DNA of 64,000 bases from an uncultured Clostridia bacterium (GCA_947629905.1 CANRFM010000001.1:1-64000); one strand, 5' to 3'. Shown: positions 53,601 to 60,949, counted from the first letter of the stretch. Program-made: numbers and translations. The notes: generated by a model from the sequence alone, not told the origin.

Positions 53601-54254
53601 ATAATAAATAAGACCATTATTATTACTATTGTTATGCAGATATCCTTGGAGATCATTTAGCCTTTCTTCCGCATTCTTTCCCTGCAAGACAAAACGCTTG
53701 AATTTATCCCCACTTGAATTTGCAGCATAAGTTGCTATTTTTTCTATATCCCCGCCTATAATAGCAGATGCAAAATCAGCACGCCCGGTATAATCATCCG
53801 TATTTTTCAAAGGCGTACTGTTTGCATAATCACCGCTGCCGACTTCGTAGTTATAACCACCCTTAAATTTAAGGTTACCGCCAACAGCCACACGACCTTC
53901 GGCATCCGCAGCAGTTACAGTCATGTCCTCTTTCAGGAAAACGCAGAAATCCGATGCTGCACCAAGCAGATATTTTTTCCGCAGGATCTCTGTAATGTCC
54001 TTCGCCGAATAGTCGCTGATATCAAGCATAACTCCGGCAGGGTATTCAATCTCCGTCTCGCCAATCAAAAGTTCTGCTTCTGTGAGCGATCCTTTACTGT
54101 TCCCATCATTTCCGGGTTGACCACCATTAAGGTTGGAAACCATATGATCCCCTGCCGCCCCCACGCTAATTCCACCAGCCGGAATTATGGCTGACAAAGC
54201 GAGGAACACGGAGGTTATGCCGCTGACCAGTCGTTTCCCTATGGATTTTTTCAT
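47607..54254 (-). CDS. Giant wall-anchored adhesin: choice-of-anchor A, SpaA and ten CnaB2/SpyCatcher-like modules
   Basis: A 2215-residue surface protein. Parts in order: signal peptide (about 1-34); a choice-of-anchor A domain (about 90-420; AASDFCVFLKEDM, GRVAVGGNL); one SpaA-type domain (about 430-515; VDAPEGY); a mixed region to about 785; CnaB2-like modules 1-2 (about 786-1003); a Thr-rich linker (1004-1105); modules 3-10 (1106-1944, about 105 residues each); a second Thr-rich stalk (to about 2175); and a sorting tail with SPSTGD, a hydrophobic helix and SGKRKDDE. Each module has ISKQD or ISKRD (Lys), TAPDGY or TAPNGY preceded by Glu, and VVMEDDY or IVMTDAY (Asp), matching the Lys-Asp isopeptide triad of FbaB CnaB2. 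It is probably bound to the wall by a sortase. The ligand is unknown. Confidence 0.9.
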   Translation of the reverse strand: MKKSIGKRLVSGITSVFLALSAIIPAGGISVGAAGDHMVSNLNGGQPGNDGNSKGSLTEAELLIGETEIEYPAGVMLDISDYSAKDITEILRKKYLLGAASDFCVFLKEDMTVTAADAEGRVAVGGNLKFKGGYNYEVGSGDYANSTPLKNTDDYTGRADFASAIIGGDIEKIATYAANSSGDKFKRFVLQGKNAEERLNDLQGYLHNNSNNNGLIYYGNGHIHSSTTLEELAQFYHAELIDFDDSFAYQYKMSDQLSKVTPTGTASWDGTVLYLDYTGGGTPGSIVFNVGTWNNDVTEIHIKDNSENEKENYIINCGGETINIGKSGEGITVKTYVNDVFISNTGTGDNRTNNHPISSQILYNFYQATDLTINANFNGTIFAPKANVKSDDDCRGHLSGALIANSFYGGLEFGYRPCRGTMGASGYQVIVNKVDGNEDPLAGAVIGLYREGSDKPIDTKQSGTDGKIVFENVQPGKYYIQEVDAPEGYVTNNTKYYFELTEGEARAVEKVIEHRSTDPVTYTKDEIKGNESAYVPSTEIKTYTWANNGSSLAQVCLSGESDNLEIGQIKLYDKDNKELAKFEPVIERKDGTWSNLYTANNSENYSNVAKITVNAKAKSAETAGTYNFVIQYGNWNTKIDNLTREVTTDAQEIVLLDTTDIPYYKVAGAGDPVTTKVNGKDVVAEVHTSWTDFSQKPATLTAYDDDTYKGGKEVASFDPLAVTSNTYIIDGESYQGDNLPEGAEATAQGVVIQTKDGVKSIIYPEPILNNTMNDGKGFEIINEKGEEKQSVKISKQNLAGEEIEGAQLTVTDEEGNVIETWTSKAGESHEIEIGEATETDNVIVPFKVYELTEETAPNGYVKQKESIYFMVDDSGKVYTSTNKDELKDSTNFTDKVKMVDYYAITISKRDVAGEEIGGADLTVTDEKGNVIDNWTSEAGKPHIIDGNLEPDKVYTLTEVTAPDGYEKAESIQFKVDKNGNVQVFKDGEFVPADGNIVVMEDKYAETTTTPAPTETTTQTSVTSTEVSETSTETSVTSTETSATSTETTTTTEAVTTTTAATTTTTAATTTTTEATTTTTAATTTTTAATTTTTAATTTTTETTTTQPKQSVTISKQDITGEEIEGAQLNVTDEDGKVVDEWTSKAGESHSIDGLEPGKVYKLEEVTAPDGYAQAEDIYFTVDKDGNVQVSKDGENFVPADGNTVVMKDEYAKQSVTISKQDITGEEIEGAKLTVTDTEGKEIDTWTSEAGKSHSIDGLEAGKVYMLEEVTAPDGYEKAENIYFMVDAAGNIYTSDKNDFDTNTNMGNKDIIVMTDAYVKQSVTISKQNITGEEIEGAQLTVTDDEGKVVDTWTSEAGKSHNIDGLEVGKVYKLEEVTAPDGYEKAEDIYFTVDENGNVQVSKDGENFVPAENNTVVMEDDYAEQSVTISKQDITGEEIEGATLTVTDDEGKVVEEWTSKASESHSIDGLEVGKVYKLEEVTAPDGYEKAEDIYFTVDENGNVQVSKDGKTFAPAENNTVVMEDDYAKQSVTISKQDITGEEIEGATLTVTDDEGKVVEEWTSKAGESHSIDGLEVGKVYKLTETTAPNGYAQAEDIYFTVDKDGNVQVSADGKTFAPADSNTVVMEDDYAKQSVTISKQDIAGEEIEGATLVVTDKDGNEIDRWVSEAGKSHTIDGLEADKEYMLTEITAPDGYEKAESIPFKVDKDGTVYVQPLNYDSLTFVPVDGNILVMTDDYAKQDVSVTISKQDITGEEIEGAKLTVTDTDGNEIDRWTSAAGTSHEVTGLEAGKIYMLEEVTAPDGYEKAENLYFMVDSEGQIWTSTSGDMDSFQTAKELVMVDDYAKQSVTISKQDITGEEIDGAQLIVTDADGKEIDTWTSEAGKSHNIDGLEVGKVYKLTEITAPNGYEQAEDIYFTVDKDGNVQVSEDGTTFVPADSNIVVMVDKPVAATETTTTATTTETTTTTTTTTTTTTTETTTTTETTTSETTTTTEATTPETTTTTEATTPATTTTTEATTPETTTTTEATTPETTTTATTTTTAATTTTTTTTTPLTTTTTTTTTAATTTSAATTTTEATTTTEETTTTVMTTHIAGLDTPAVTDDQQTDSNSTTTTTNPTADDSDNDTNTTTVITDTENSTETEITNTDTSNETSGSSETSSTSTTTATTTSTGTGSSTGTGSPSTGDRATALPVILLTVSLLTSAIAFSGKRKDDE
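47985..48421 (-). repeat. Thr-rich stalk-coding simple repeats, membrane-proximal
   Basis: On the coding strand a long run of ACN-type Thr codons, with a repeated Thr-Glu-Ala-Thr-Thr-Pro unit. It encodes an extended, probably glycosylatable stalk between the last module and the wall anchor. Confidence 0.85.
48422..50936 (-). repeat. Tandem array of eight CnaB2-like module repeats (about 315 bp each)
   Basis: Modules 3 to 10 of the adhesin. Adjacent units are very similar at DNA level (for example modules 5, 6 and 7 around 49350-50280), with variation concentrated in the stretch before the terminal Asp motif. Such arrays change copy number by recombination. Confidence 0.88.
50937..51243 (-). 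repeat. Thr/Ala/Ser-rich linker repeats between modules 2 and 3
   Basis: Encodes Thr-Thr-Ala-Thr-Thr-type repeats preceded by Ser-Thr-Glu units. It separates the first two, more divergent, modules (51244-51895) from the eight-module array. Confidence 0.85.
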
Positions 54255-54342
54255 AAATTCACGATCCTTTCCCTATCATTTTTGATTCAGAATGTCTATG
54301 TCAAAGCCCTCTCCGCCAGTCGGCAGAGTTGCTATTATTTTT

Positions 54343-54371
54343 ATTATACCATAGCCCTGACAAAATTGCAA
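54343..54371 (-). promoter_or_regulatory. Promoter of the adhesin gene
   Basis: Minus strand TTGCAA (54366-54371), 17 bases, TATAAT (54343-54348) with a TGG extension. The leader of about 80 nt can form CTCTGCC/GGCGGAG. Confidence 0.82.
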
Positions 54372-54421
54372 CCCTTTTTCTAAAATTGTGAAAAAAATAT
54401 TACGTTCCGTTTTGTATAGAT

Positions 54422-54502
54422 TGCACAAATTTTGCTTGATTTTCTCGAAATCGATTTAGAAAATAGGTTTGTTACATAAATAGCACACCCGAAATTTGTG
54501 CA
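54422..54502. promoter_or_regulatory. Nested dyads between the divergent adhesin and lipoprotein genes
   Basis: An 11-bp perfect inverted repeat TGCACAAATTT (54422-54432) / AAATTTGTGCA (54492-54502) encloses an imperfect palindrome TTTTCTCGAAATCGATTTAG (54440-54463, centred on ATCGAT). It may be an operator region for one or both genes. The rest of the 54255-54596 gap is AT-rich, with no gene and no clear plus-strand promoter. Confidence 0.45.
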
Positions 54503-54596
54503 TTTCTACAAAATTCTGAAAAAGTGTAAGGTTTCAAGCCCGAAATCTGTCTATCTTTATAGAGGTATACGCCACAATTATAAAGGAGGTCATACC

Positions 54597-56747
54597 ATGA
54601 AACGACTGCTTGCTTGCCTGACTGCCGGGGTTTTTCTGCTCTCGGGCTGTCAGAAACCCCATGAACCGACCGGAGCGACTTTGGAAGTGAGTCTGGAACA
54701 TTCCTTTGCCACCGAAACGCTCTTTCCGGAGCATACGTTCGGCTATGATCCGCTGCTCTGCGGGGGATGGCTCGTGGACTATGCCTATGAGGGCGAATCC
54801 TGCGTCGTGACCGCCCTCAACCGGAACACCGGCGAGGAAAAAGCCCTTTCCTCGGACAAACGCCACCCGATCGGGGCTGAAACGGACGGGGACGGGTACC
54901 GCCTGTTTTTTGCGGAAACCGACTACACGGCTGAAACGCTTGCTACCACGTACACCTTTGCTGCCTATGACAGCAGTTTTTCGCTCGTCTCAGAAGAAGA
55001 CATGACGGCGGAATTTACCTGCATGGAAGAAAACGCCGTGCCGTCCTTCCTGTGCCGGACACCGGACGGGGGCTATTTGCTCCGCAGTGACCGGGCGTAT
55101 TATTTTGACGAAGACTTCACTTTACAGGGCGAACTGAGTGAAGCGGTTGACCGGGCTTTCACCGGGCAGGACGGGGCGCTCTACGGGGTGAGTTCCTCGT
55201 CCGTGTACCGCATCGACACGGAAGCCCTCACCTGTGAAGCCTGTGAAGTCCCCGAAGTGCAGCAACCCATGCTGATCACGCCGGGGATTGGCGGGTACAC
55301 GTTCTTTTGCTGCGACAATGAACGGCTTTACGGCGTGGATGTGAAGGCGCAGACCGCCGAAGAGGTGATGAATTTCACCAATTCCGACCTGCGGTATGAT
55401 GATATTTTCAAGATCCTGCCGCAGGAGGACGGCACGTTCCTGCTTTTGCTGCGGGATGCGGACAATACCGCTTCCCTCTGCCGTTTTCGGGAACGCACGG
55501 AGGAGGAGATCGCCGGGCTGCACCTGATCAGCCTTGCCGTTTACCAGAACAGCGACAAGTATTTGCAAGAACTGGTGAACCGCTTCAACCGTCAATCATC
55601 GGACTGCCGCATTGTCATCACAAGCTGTCTGCCGTATGACAACAACACGGAACAGGAAATGCAGGCGGGCGATGCGGCTTTTTCCGATTTGCAGAAGCAG
55701 ATGCTTTCGGGGGTCGTGCCGGATATGCTGTGCATCAGCCATGCGGATTATGAGGCGCTCTCCCTGAAAGGGCTGTTCGAGGACTGGTATCCGTGGATGC
55801 AGGACGATCCGGAATTTAATGAAAGCGACTACTTCATGAACGTCTTTGATGCGATGGCATTCCGGGGACGGGCGGAGCGAATTGCTTTTCATTTCAGCGT
55901 GGAATGCATGGCGGCAAAAACGGAATTTGCCGGGGAACAGTCCGCCCTGACGGTCGCCGACTATCAGGCACTTGCCGAAAAAATGCCGGAGGGGATGCGG
56001 CTCTTCTCCCCTGATGATACTCCTGCCACGCTGCTTGCGGATCTCGTCACGAATCAGCTCGACAATTTCATCGATTATGAAAAGGGCGAATGCAGCTTTG
56101 ATACGCCGGAATTCGCTTCGCTTTTGGCATTCTGCAAGCAGAACAGCAGCTATCAGCAGCCGGACGACCTGCTCTGGCGGGATAACAAAGTCCTGCTGAA
56201 AATGCTGGTCTTTTCCTCGCTGCATGAATTGCACCTGTATCAGGAGAAAACTTTTGGCGATGCGCCTGTTACTCTGCTCGGTATGCCGCAGACGGAGCTT
56301 TCCGGCAACGGCGGCAACATCCGCCCGTCCGGGGTGTTTGCGGTCTCCGTGGATTCCTTTTATAAAGAGCAGATCTGGGATTTCATCAAATTTTGCCTGC
56401 GGGAGGAAAATCAGTCTTTGATGGACACCAGCACGTTCCAGCAGTTCCCGGTCAACCGGAATGCCATGCAGGCAGCCTTTGACAAGGACTGTGAAAACAA
56501 GGACGGGCTGCTGCATTTCTATTATCTCAACGATGAGGAATTTACCGCCGCCGACCCCACCCCGGAAGAAGCACAGCGGACGATGGACTACATTAACGGT
56601 ATCACGACGGCTGTATTTTACAATACATTTCTCGTCAATATTGTGCAGGAGGAGGCAGGAAAATACTTTGCCGGCGACTGCACGGAACAGGAAGCCGCTT
56701 CTGCCATTCAGAGCCGGATCACGCTCTATCTTTCCGAGCATATGTAG
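54597..56747 (+). CDS. Lipoprotein with propeller-like N-terminal domain and solute-binding C-terminal domain
   Basis: A 716-residue lipoprotein starting MKRLLACLTAGVFLLSGC behind AAAGGAGGT. Residues about 40-340 have repeated short blocks (DGDGYRLFF, DGGYLLRSDRAYYF, DGALYGVSSSSVYRID, GGYTFFCCDNERLYGVD, DGTFLLLLRD) spaced like propeller blades. From about residue 345 it is an extracellular solute-binding protein that resembles the lipoprotein at 27628-29112 (CSFDTPEFASLLAFC; KYFAGDCTEQEAASAIQ). No transport partners are nearby. It is divergent from the giant adhesin. Confidence 0.85.
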   Translation: MKRLLACLTAGVFLLSGCQKPHEPTGATLEVSLEHSFATETLFPEHTFGYDPLLCGGWLVDYAYEGESCVVTALNRNTGEEKALSSDKRHPIGAETDGDGYRLFFAETDYTAETLATTYTFAAYDSSFSLVSEEDMTAEFTCMEENAVPSFLCRTPDGGYLLRSDRAYYFDEDFTLQGELSEAVDRAFTGQDGALYGVSSSSVYRIDTEALTCEACEVPEVQQPMLITPGIGGYTFFCCDNERLYGVDVKAQTAEEVMNFTNSDLRYDDIFKILPQEDGTFLLLLRDADNTASLCRFRERTEEEIAGLHLISLAVYQNSDKYLQELVNRFNRQSSDCRIVITSCLPYDNNTEQEMQAGDAAFSDLQKQMLSGVVPDMLCISHADYEALSLKGLFEDWYPWMQDDPEFNESDYFMNVFDAMAFRGRAERIAFHFSVECMAAKTEFAGEQSALTVADYQALAEKMPEGMRLFSPDDTPATLLADLVTNQLDNFIDYEKGECSFDTPEFASLLAFCKQNSSYQQPDDLLWRDNKVLLKMLVFSSLHELHLYQEKTFGDAPVTLLGMPQTELSGNGGNIRPSGVFAVSVDSFYKEQIWDFIKFCLREENQSLMDTSTFQQFPVNRNAMQAAFDKDCENKDGLLHFYYLNDEEFTAADPTPEEAQRTMDYINGITTAVFYNTFLVNIVQEEAGKYFAGDCTEQEAASAIQSRITLYLSEHM

Positions 56748-56826
56748 CACACCCCACAAGAAACAGGCTTGCCTTTTGTGCATAACGTAAAATTCGCCGC
56801 AGAGTATAGCATTTTCCCGCCGGATA

Positions 56827-56835
56827 TGGTATAAT
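56827..56835 (+). promoter_or_regulatory. Extended -10 promoter of the 41-residue peptide gene
   Basis: TGGTATAAT (56827-56835) is a consensus extended -10. The -35 position holds TAGCAT, a weak match, as is usual with extended -10 promoters. Confidence 0.6.
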
Positions 56836-56874
56836 AGAAATGTAACATAGCCGATATGGACAAGGAGGCAGCCT

Positions 56875-57000
56875 ATGAAAGAATGTGTCAAAGCCATTTT
56901 CCTGACTTTTCTGTTGCTCGGTGCAGCGGCAGCCGCACTGCTTGCTCTGCGGAGTCTTGTGGATTCTCCCCGGCATTATCTGACAGTGGAAGATGACTAA
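56875..57000 (+). CDS. 41-residue single-span membrane peptide
   Basis: Starts MKECVKAIFLTFLLLGAAAA, 7 bases after AAGGAGG, with a promoter about 40 bases upstream and a terminator right behind it. One hydrophobic helix (about residues 7-26) is followed by RSLVDSPRHYLTVEDD. The complete expression unit supports it as a real gene despite its size. It recognisably matches nothing I know; a short toxin-like or membrane-regulator peptide is possible, but no antitoxin is apparent. Confidence 0.65.
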   Translation: MKECVKAIFLTFLLLGAAAAALLALRSLVDSPRHYLTVEDD

Positions 57001-57004
57001 AAAG

Positions 57005-57036
57005 CAGCACCCGTGTGAAAACGGGTGCTGTCTTTT
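57005..57036 (+). terminator. Terminator of the small peptide gene
   Basis: CAGCACCCGT, GTGAAA loop, ACGGGTGCTG, then TCTTTT; it also reaches the serS stop codon on the other strand. Confidence 0.8.
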
Positions 57037-58315
57037 ATTGGATCACTTCCTGCCCGCCCATGTAGGGACGAAGGGCTTCCGGAATGCGGACGCTGCCGTC
57101 TGCGTTGAGGTTGTTCTCCAAAAAGGCGATCAGCATTCTCGGCGGTGCGACGACCGTATTGTTCAGCGTGTGCGCCAGATACTTGCTGCCGTCCTCCGCC
57201 TTGACACGGATACCGAGCCGCCTTGCCTGTGCATCGCCCAAATTTGAGCAGCTGCCCACCTCGAAATATTTCTTCTGCCGGGGCGACCATGCTTCCACGT
57301 CTAAGCTCTTGATTTTCAGGTCAGCCAAATCACCGGAACAGCATTCAAGCGTGCGCACCGGAATATCGAGCGACCGGAAGAAATCCACGGAATTTTTCCA
57401 GAGCACATCATACCATTTCATGCTCTCTTCCGGCTTGCAGACCACGATCATTTCCTGCTTTTCAAACTGATGAATGCGGTACACGCCACGTTCCTCGATG
57501 CCGTGCGCACCGACTTCCTTGCGGAAACAGGGGGAATAGCTCGTCAGCGTCTGCGGCAGGCTGCTTTCCGGCAGGATCGTGTCGATGAATTTGCCGATCA
57601 TGGAATGCTCACTCGTGCCGATCAGGTAGAGATCTTCGCCCTCGATCTTATACATCATGTTCTCCATCTCCGCAAAGCTCATGACACCGGAAACCACTTC
57701 GCCCCGAATCATGTACGGCGGAATATAATAGGTAAATCCCCGCCCGATCATGAAATCCCTTGCATAGGACAAAATCGCAGAATGCAGCCGGGCAATATCT
57801 CCGCACAGGTAGTAGAACCCGTTGCCGGAGGTCTTGCGGGCAGAATCAAGGTCAATGCCGTTCAGCCGTTCCATAATGTCCACATGATAGGGAATCTCAA
57901 AATCCGGCACGACCGGTTCCCCGAAACGTTCGATTTCGACATTCTCACTGTCGTCCTTGCCGATTGGCACGCTCTCGTCAATGATATTCGGGATGACAAG
58001 CATGATCTCCCGGATCTTTGCCTGCAATTCGCCCTCGCTCGTTTCCAGTGCGGTCAATTCGTCGCCCATGACATTGACTTCGGCTTTCAGTGCTTCTGCG
58101 CCCTCTTTGTCGCCCTTTGCCATCAAGCCGCCGATCTGCTTGCTCTTCGTCTTGCGCTGTGCCCGCAGTTCATCGCCCCGCAACTTTGCCTCCCGGAACT
58201 GCTTGTCCAGTGCCAACACCTCGTCCACGAGGGGCAGTTTCTCGTCCTGAAACTTTTTCCGGATGTTCTCTTTCACCAGTTCCGGATTGGTCCGTATCAA
58301 TTTCATATCCAGCAT
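57035..58315 (-). CDS. serS: Serine-tRNA ligase
   Basis: Class II synthetase of 426 residues. An N-terminal coiled-coil arm (about 30-100; RAQRKTKSKQIGGLM) is followed by the catalytic core with motif 2 (SPCFRKEVGAHGIEERGVYRIHQFEKQE) and motif 3 (NTVVAPPRMLIAFLENN). AAAGGAAG precedes the ATG. It lies 35 bases after parB, across a parS site, and may be read from the parA promoter. No serine T-box is seen in the short gap. Confidence 0.97.
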   Translation of the reverse strand: MLDMKLIRTNPELVKENIRKKFQDEKLPLVDEVLALDKQFREAKLRGDELRAQRKTKSKQIGGLMAKGDKEGAEALKAEVNVMGDELTALETSEGELQAKIREIMLVIPNIIDESVPIGKDDSENVEIERFGEPVVPDFEIPYHVDIMERLNGIDLDSARKTSGNGFYYLCGDIARLHSAILSYARDFMIGRGFTYYIPPYMIRGEVVSGVMSFAEMENMMYKIEGEDLYLIGTSEHSMIGKFIDTILPESSLPQTLTSYSPCFRKEVGAHGIEERGVYRIHQFEKQEMIVVCKPEESMKWYDVLWKNSVDFFRSLDIPVRTLECCSGDLADLKIKSLDVEAWSPRQKKYFEVGSCSNLGDAQARRLGIRVKAEDGSKYLAHTLNNTVVAPPRMLIAFLENNLNADGSVRIPEALRPYMGGQEVIQ

Positions 58316-58333
58316 AGATGTTCTTCCTTTCTG

Positions 58334-58349
58334 TGTTTCACGTGAAACA
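58334..58349. other. parS: parS centromere site 1
   Basis: TGTTTCACGTGAAACA, an exact match to the 16-bp ParB binding consensus of B. subtilis, between serS and parB. Confidence 0.97.
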
Positions 58350-58350
58350 T

Positions 58351-59196
58351 TTAGTCCTCCGGCGACAGCAGTCTTGCCAGTTCCCGCAGGTCGTCATCGT
58401 CATAAAATTCAAGGGTCAGCGTGCCCTTATTCTTTTTGTACTGCACCTTCACTTTCCGCCCTAAACGGGTATGCAGTGCCTGTTCCACTTCCCCGTAGTA
58501 GGTCGGGAGCGGGGCAGGGATCTCTTCCGTTTCGGGTTCTGCATCCGTTTCGGCAGCCATTTTTTCAAGCTGCCGCACGGTCAGCAAGCCTTCCGCAGCC
58601 TTTTTGGCAGCTTGGATCATCAGCGTTTCATCCGTAAAGCCCAACAGCGCACGTGCGTGCCCGGCTGAAATACTCCCATCCGCCACCAGATCCTGCACCT
58701 CTTCCGGCAGTCGAAGCAGCCGGGTCGCATTGGCAATAGCACTCCGGGAACGTCCGACCGTCTTTGCGACATCCTCCTGCCGCATCCCGAAATCATCCTG
58801 CAGCTGCCGGAAACCAAGGGCTTCTTCAATGGGGTTGAGATTTTCACGCTGCAAATTCTCGATCAGGGCGATCTGTGCAGTTTCGAGGTCGGACAGATCC
58901 TTGACAACGACCGGAATTTCATCGAGACCAAGCATTTTTGCCGCACGCCAACGGCGTTCACCGGCAACAATCTGATACCCGCCCGAAGCCAACGGGCGCA
59001 CCAACAGGGGCTGCAACACGCCATGTTCCCGGATAGAATCCGCCAAAGTCTGGATCGCCGTCTCGTCAAAATGCTTTCTCGGCTGTGAGCGGTTTGGCTC
59101 TAATTCGGAAATACGGAGCGTTTTCTTGACCTGTACCTCGGCGGTATTATCCTCAAAGAGGGAATCCAGTCCGCCGCCAAGTCCGCCTTTTATCAT
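58351..59196 (-). CDS. parB: Chromosome partitioning protein ParB (Spo0J)
   Basis: CTP-dependent DNA clamp that loads at parS and recruits SMC. The 281 residues include the conserved N-terminal patch GGLGGGLDSLF, the CTPase domain (RSQPRKHFDE; GVLQPLLVRP; VAGERRWRAAKMLGL; ENLQRENLNPIEEA) and the helix-turn-helix (QEDVAKTVGRSRSAIANATRLL). It lies 18 bases after parA. Confidence 0.97.
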   Translation of the reverse strand: MIKGGLGGGLDSLFEDNTAEVQVKKTLRISELEPNRSQPRKHFDETAIQTLADSIREHGVLQPLLVRPLASGGYQIVAGERRWRAAKMLGLDEIPVVVKDLSDLETAQIALIENLQRENLNPIEEALGFRQLQDDFGMRQEDVAKTVGRSRSAIANATRLLRLPEEVQDLVADGSISAGHARALLGFTDETLMIQAAKKAAEGLLTVRQLEKMAAETDAEPETEEIPAPLPTYYGEVEQALHTRLGRKVKVQYKKNKGTLTLEFYDDDDLRELARLLSPED

Positions 59197-59214
59197 AGAA
59201 TCATTCCTTTCTGC

Positions 59215-60018
59215 TTAACTCATTGCCCGGCGCATCCGCCATTTTGTCTTGTTGTCGAGTTCCTCGCCCAAAAATTCCTTACCAAGCAGTTCATAGAACA
59301 GTGCACCCTTGGAACTTTTATCGTAGTACATGACCGGTTTCCCGTAGCTCGGCGCTTCGGAAAGGCGCACATTTCTCGGAATTTTTGTCTGAAATACCTT
59401 GTCCGGGAAATACTTCTGCACCTCGTCCACGACCTGCTTTGACACGTTCAGTCTCTGATCGTACATGGTGAACACAATACCGCAGATGTCCAGTGTCGGG
59501 TTATAATTCGACCGAACCAGCCGGAATGTGTGCATCAACTGCGTCAGTCCCTCAAGGGCATAATATTCCGCCAACATCGGCACGAGAATTTCATCACACG
59601 CCGTCAACCCATTCAAAGTCAGCAGTCCCAAAGCAGGCGGGCAGTCAATAAATATGTAATCGTACTGTTCTTTCACGGTCAGCACCTGCATTTTCAGCCG
59701 TTTGAAACGGTCGTCCATCTTGATGAGTTCGACCTCCGCACCGGCTAAATCTGCCGTACCCGGCACAAGCGAGACGTTTTCAAACTCCGTCTGCACGATC
59801 GTGTCCTCTATTTTTGCCTTGCCGATCAGTATATCATAGGCAGAAGCCGTGATGCCCTTTTTCTTGACACCAAAGCCCGTTGTGCAGTTTCCCTGTGCAT
59901 CTATGTCGATACAAAGCACCTTGAACCCCCGTGAACCGAGGTACGCAGCCAAATTGACAGCTGTTGTGGACTTGCCGACACCGCCTTTCTGATTTGCGAC
60001 CGCAATCACTTTACCCAT
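59215..60018 (-). CDS. parA: Chromosome partitioning ATPase ParA (Soj)
   Basis: Walker-type ATPase of 267 residues with the deviant Walker A KGGVGKST, DIDAQGNCTTGFG, and Walker B YIFIDCPPALGLLTLN. Works with ParB on origin segregation and DnaA control. The C-terminus adds a basic tail (NKTKWRMRRAMS). AAAAGGAGG precedes the ATG; the promoter is at 60062-60090. Confidence 0.97.
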   Translation of the reverse strand: MGKVIAVANQKGGVGKSTTAVNLAAYLGSRGFKVLCIDIDAQGNCTTGFGVKKKGITASAYDILIGKAKIEDTIVQTEFENVSLVPGTADLAGAEVELIKMDDRFKRLKMQVLTVKEQYDYIFIDCPPALGLLTLNGLTACDEILVPMLAEYYALEGLTQLMHTFRLVRSNYNPTLDICGIVFTMYDQRLNVSKQVVDEVQKYFPDKVFQTKIPRNVRLSEAPSYGKPVMYYDKSSKGALFYELLGKEFLGEELDNKTKWRMRRAMS

Positions 60019-60061
60019 GCAGTTTCCTCCTTTTCTTTTGTGCGATTCTACGCATATCTTT

Positions 60062-60090
60062 ATTATACCATGTTTTTCTGCATTTGTAAA
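60062..60090 (-). promoter_or_regulatory. Promoter of parA-parB
   Basis: Minus strand TTTACA (60085-60090), 17 bases, TATAAT (60062-60067), with a TGG extension; 20 bases from parS site 2. Confidence 0.8.
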
Positions 60091-60110
60091 GCGATTTGCG
60101 GAAATATTTT

Positions 60111-60126
60111 TGTTTCACGTGAAACA
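60111..60126. other. parS: parS centromere site 2
   Basis: TGTTTCACGTGAAACA, exact consensus, one base past the noc stop codon. Confidence 0.97.
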
Positions 60127-60127
60127 T

Positions 60128-60949
60128 TTACTCCTGTTTCAGCAGCGGAATGCGTATCCGGTACTCAATATAATCATCAAACTGCATTTTCTGCGAAGCA
60201 GCAGGGATTCCGGCTGCCTGCATGGTTTCGACGGCTTTGTGTATGGTGTTCGTAAATAACCGCACATCCCGGAATAAGACGCTCCGTTTTCGGAAATTCT
60301 CCCGTTCCCGCACCTTACCGAGCATTTCGTCGATCAGAAGTTCCGTCTTTTCCACGTTCAGGGAGAGCTTGACAACCTTGTCCAAAACTGGCTTTCGCTC
60401 CGCCGGGCTTGCCATGCGAAGCAGTGCCCGTGCGTGGCGTTCGGTCAGTTTGTGTTCGAGAATAAATTGCCGCTCCTCCTCAGTGAGCCGCAGCAGTCGG
60501 AGTTTGTTTGCAATGGTACTCTGCGCCCGCCCTAATTTCATCGCCGCATCTTCCTGTGTCATGCCGTAGTAGCTGATGAGCTTTTCGAGTGCAGCTGCCT
60601 CCTCGAAATAATTCAGATCCTGCCGCTGAATATTTTCGACCAGCGCTAAAATGGCAGAATTGCGGTCGCTGATCTCCATGATGATGCATGGAATTTGCTG
60701 AAGCCCTGCCAATTTTGCCGCCCGCAAGCGGCGCTCCCCTGCAATCAGTTCAAACACTTCCCCGCACCGGCGGACTGAGATCGGCTGCAACAGCCCGTTC
60801 TGCCGGATACTGTCCGCCAATGCCCGAAGTTCTTCCGCCTGAAATGTGACCCTCGGCTGATTTGGATTCGGCTGAATGGCACTGATCGGGAGCATGGAAA
60901 TCTTCCGCTCCTCAGCTTTTTCCTTTGCAAACGTGAATAATCCTGACAT
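60128..60949 (-). CDS. noc: Nucleoid occlusion protein (ParB paralogue)
   Basis: The start at MSGLFTFAKEKAEERK, 5 bases after GGAGG, gives 273 residues. It has the ParB architecture (NPNQPRVTFQ, NGLLQPISVRR, IAGERRLRAAKLAGL, ENIQRQDLNYFEEA, TQEDAAMKLGRAQSTIANKL) and sits in the conserved noc position between rsmG and parA. Noc binds its own sites and blocks FtsZ over the nucleoid. The usual N-terminal amphipathic helix is plausible in the SGLFTFAKEK segment. Assignment as Noc rather than a second ParB rests on position. Confidence 0.88.
   Translation of the reverse strand: MSGLFTFAKEKAEERKISMLPISAIQPNPNQPRVTFQAEELRALADSIRQNGLLQPISVRRCGEVFELIAGERRLRAAKLAGLQQIPCIIMEISDRNSAILALVENIQRQDLNYFEEAAALEKLISYYGMTQEDAAMKLGRAQSTIANKLRLLRLTEEERQFILEHKLTERHARALLRMASPAERKPVLDKVVKLSLNVEKTELLIDEMLGKVRERENFRKRSVLFRDVRLFTNTIHKAVETMQAAGIPAASQKMQFDDYIEYRIRIPLLKQE

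Noticed and set aside
57630-58350. Serine T-box before serS
   Set aside because: Only 35 bases separate serS from parB, and they hold a parS site and a ribosome site; no room for a leader.
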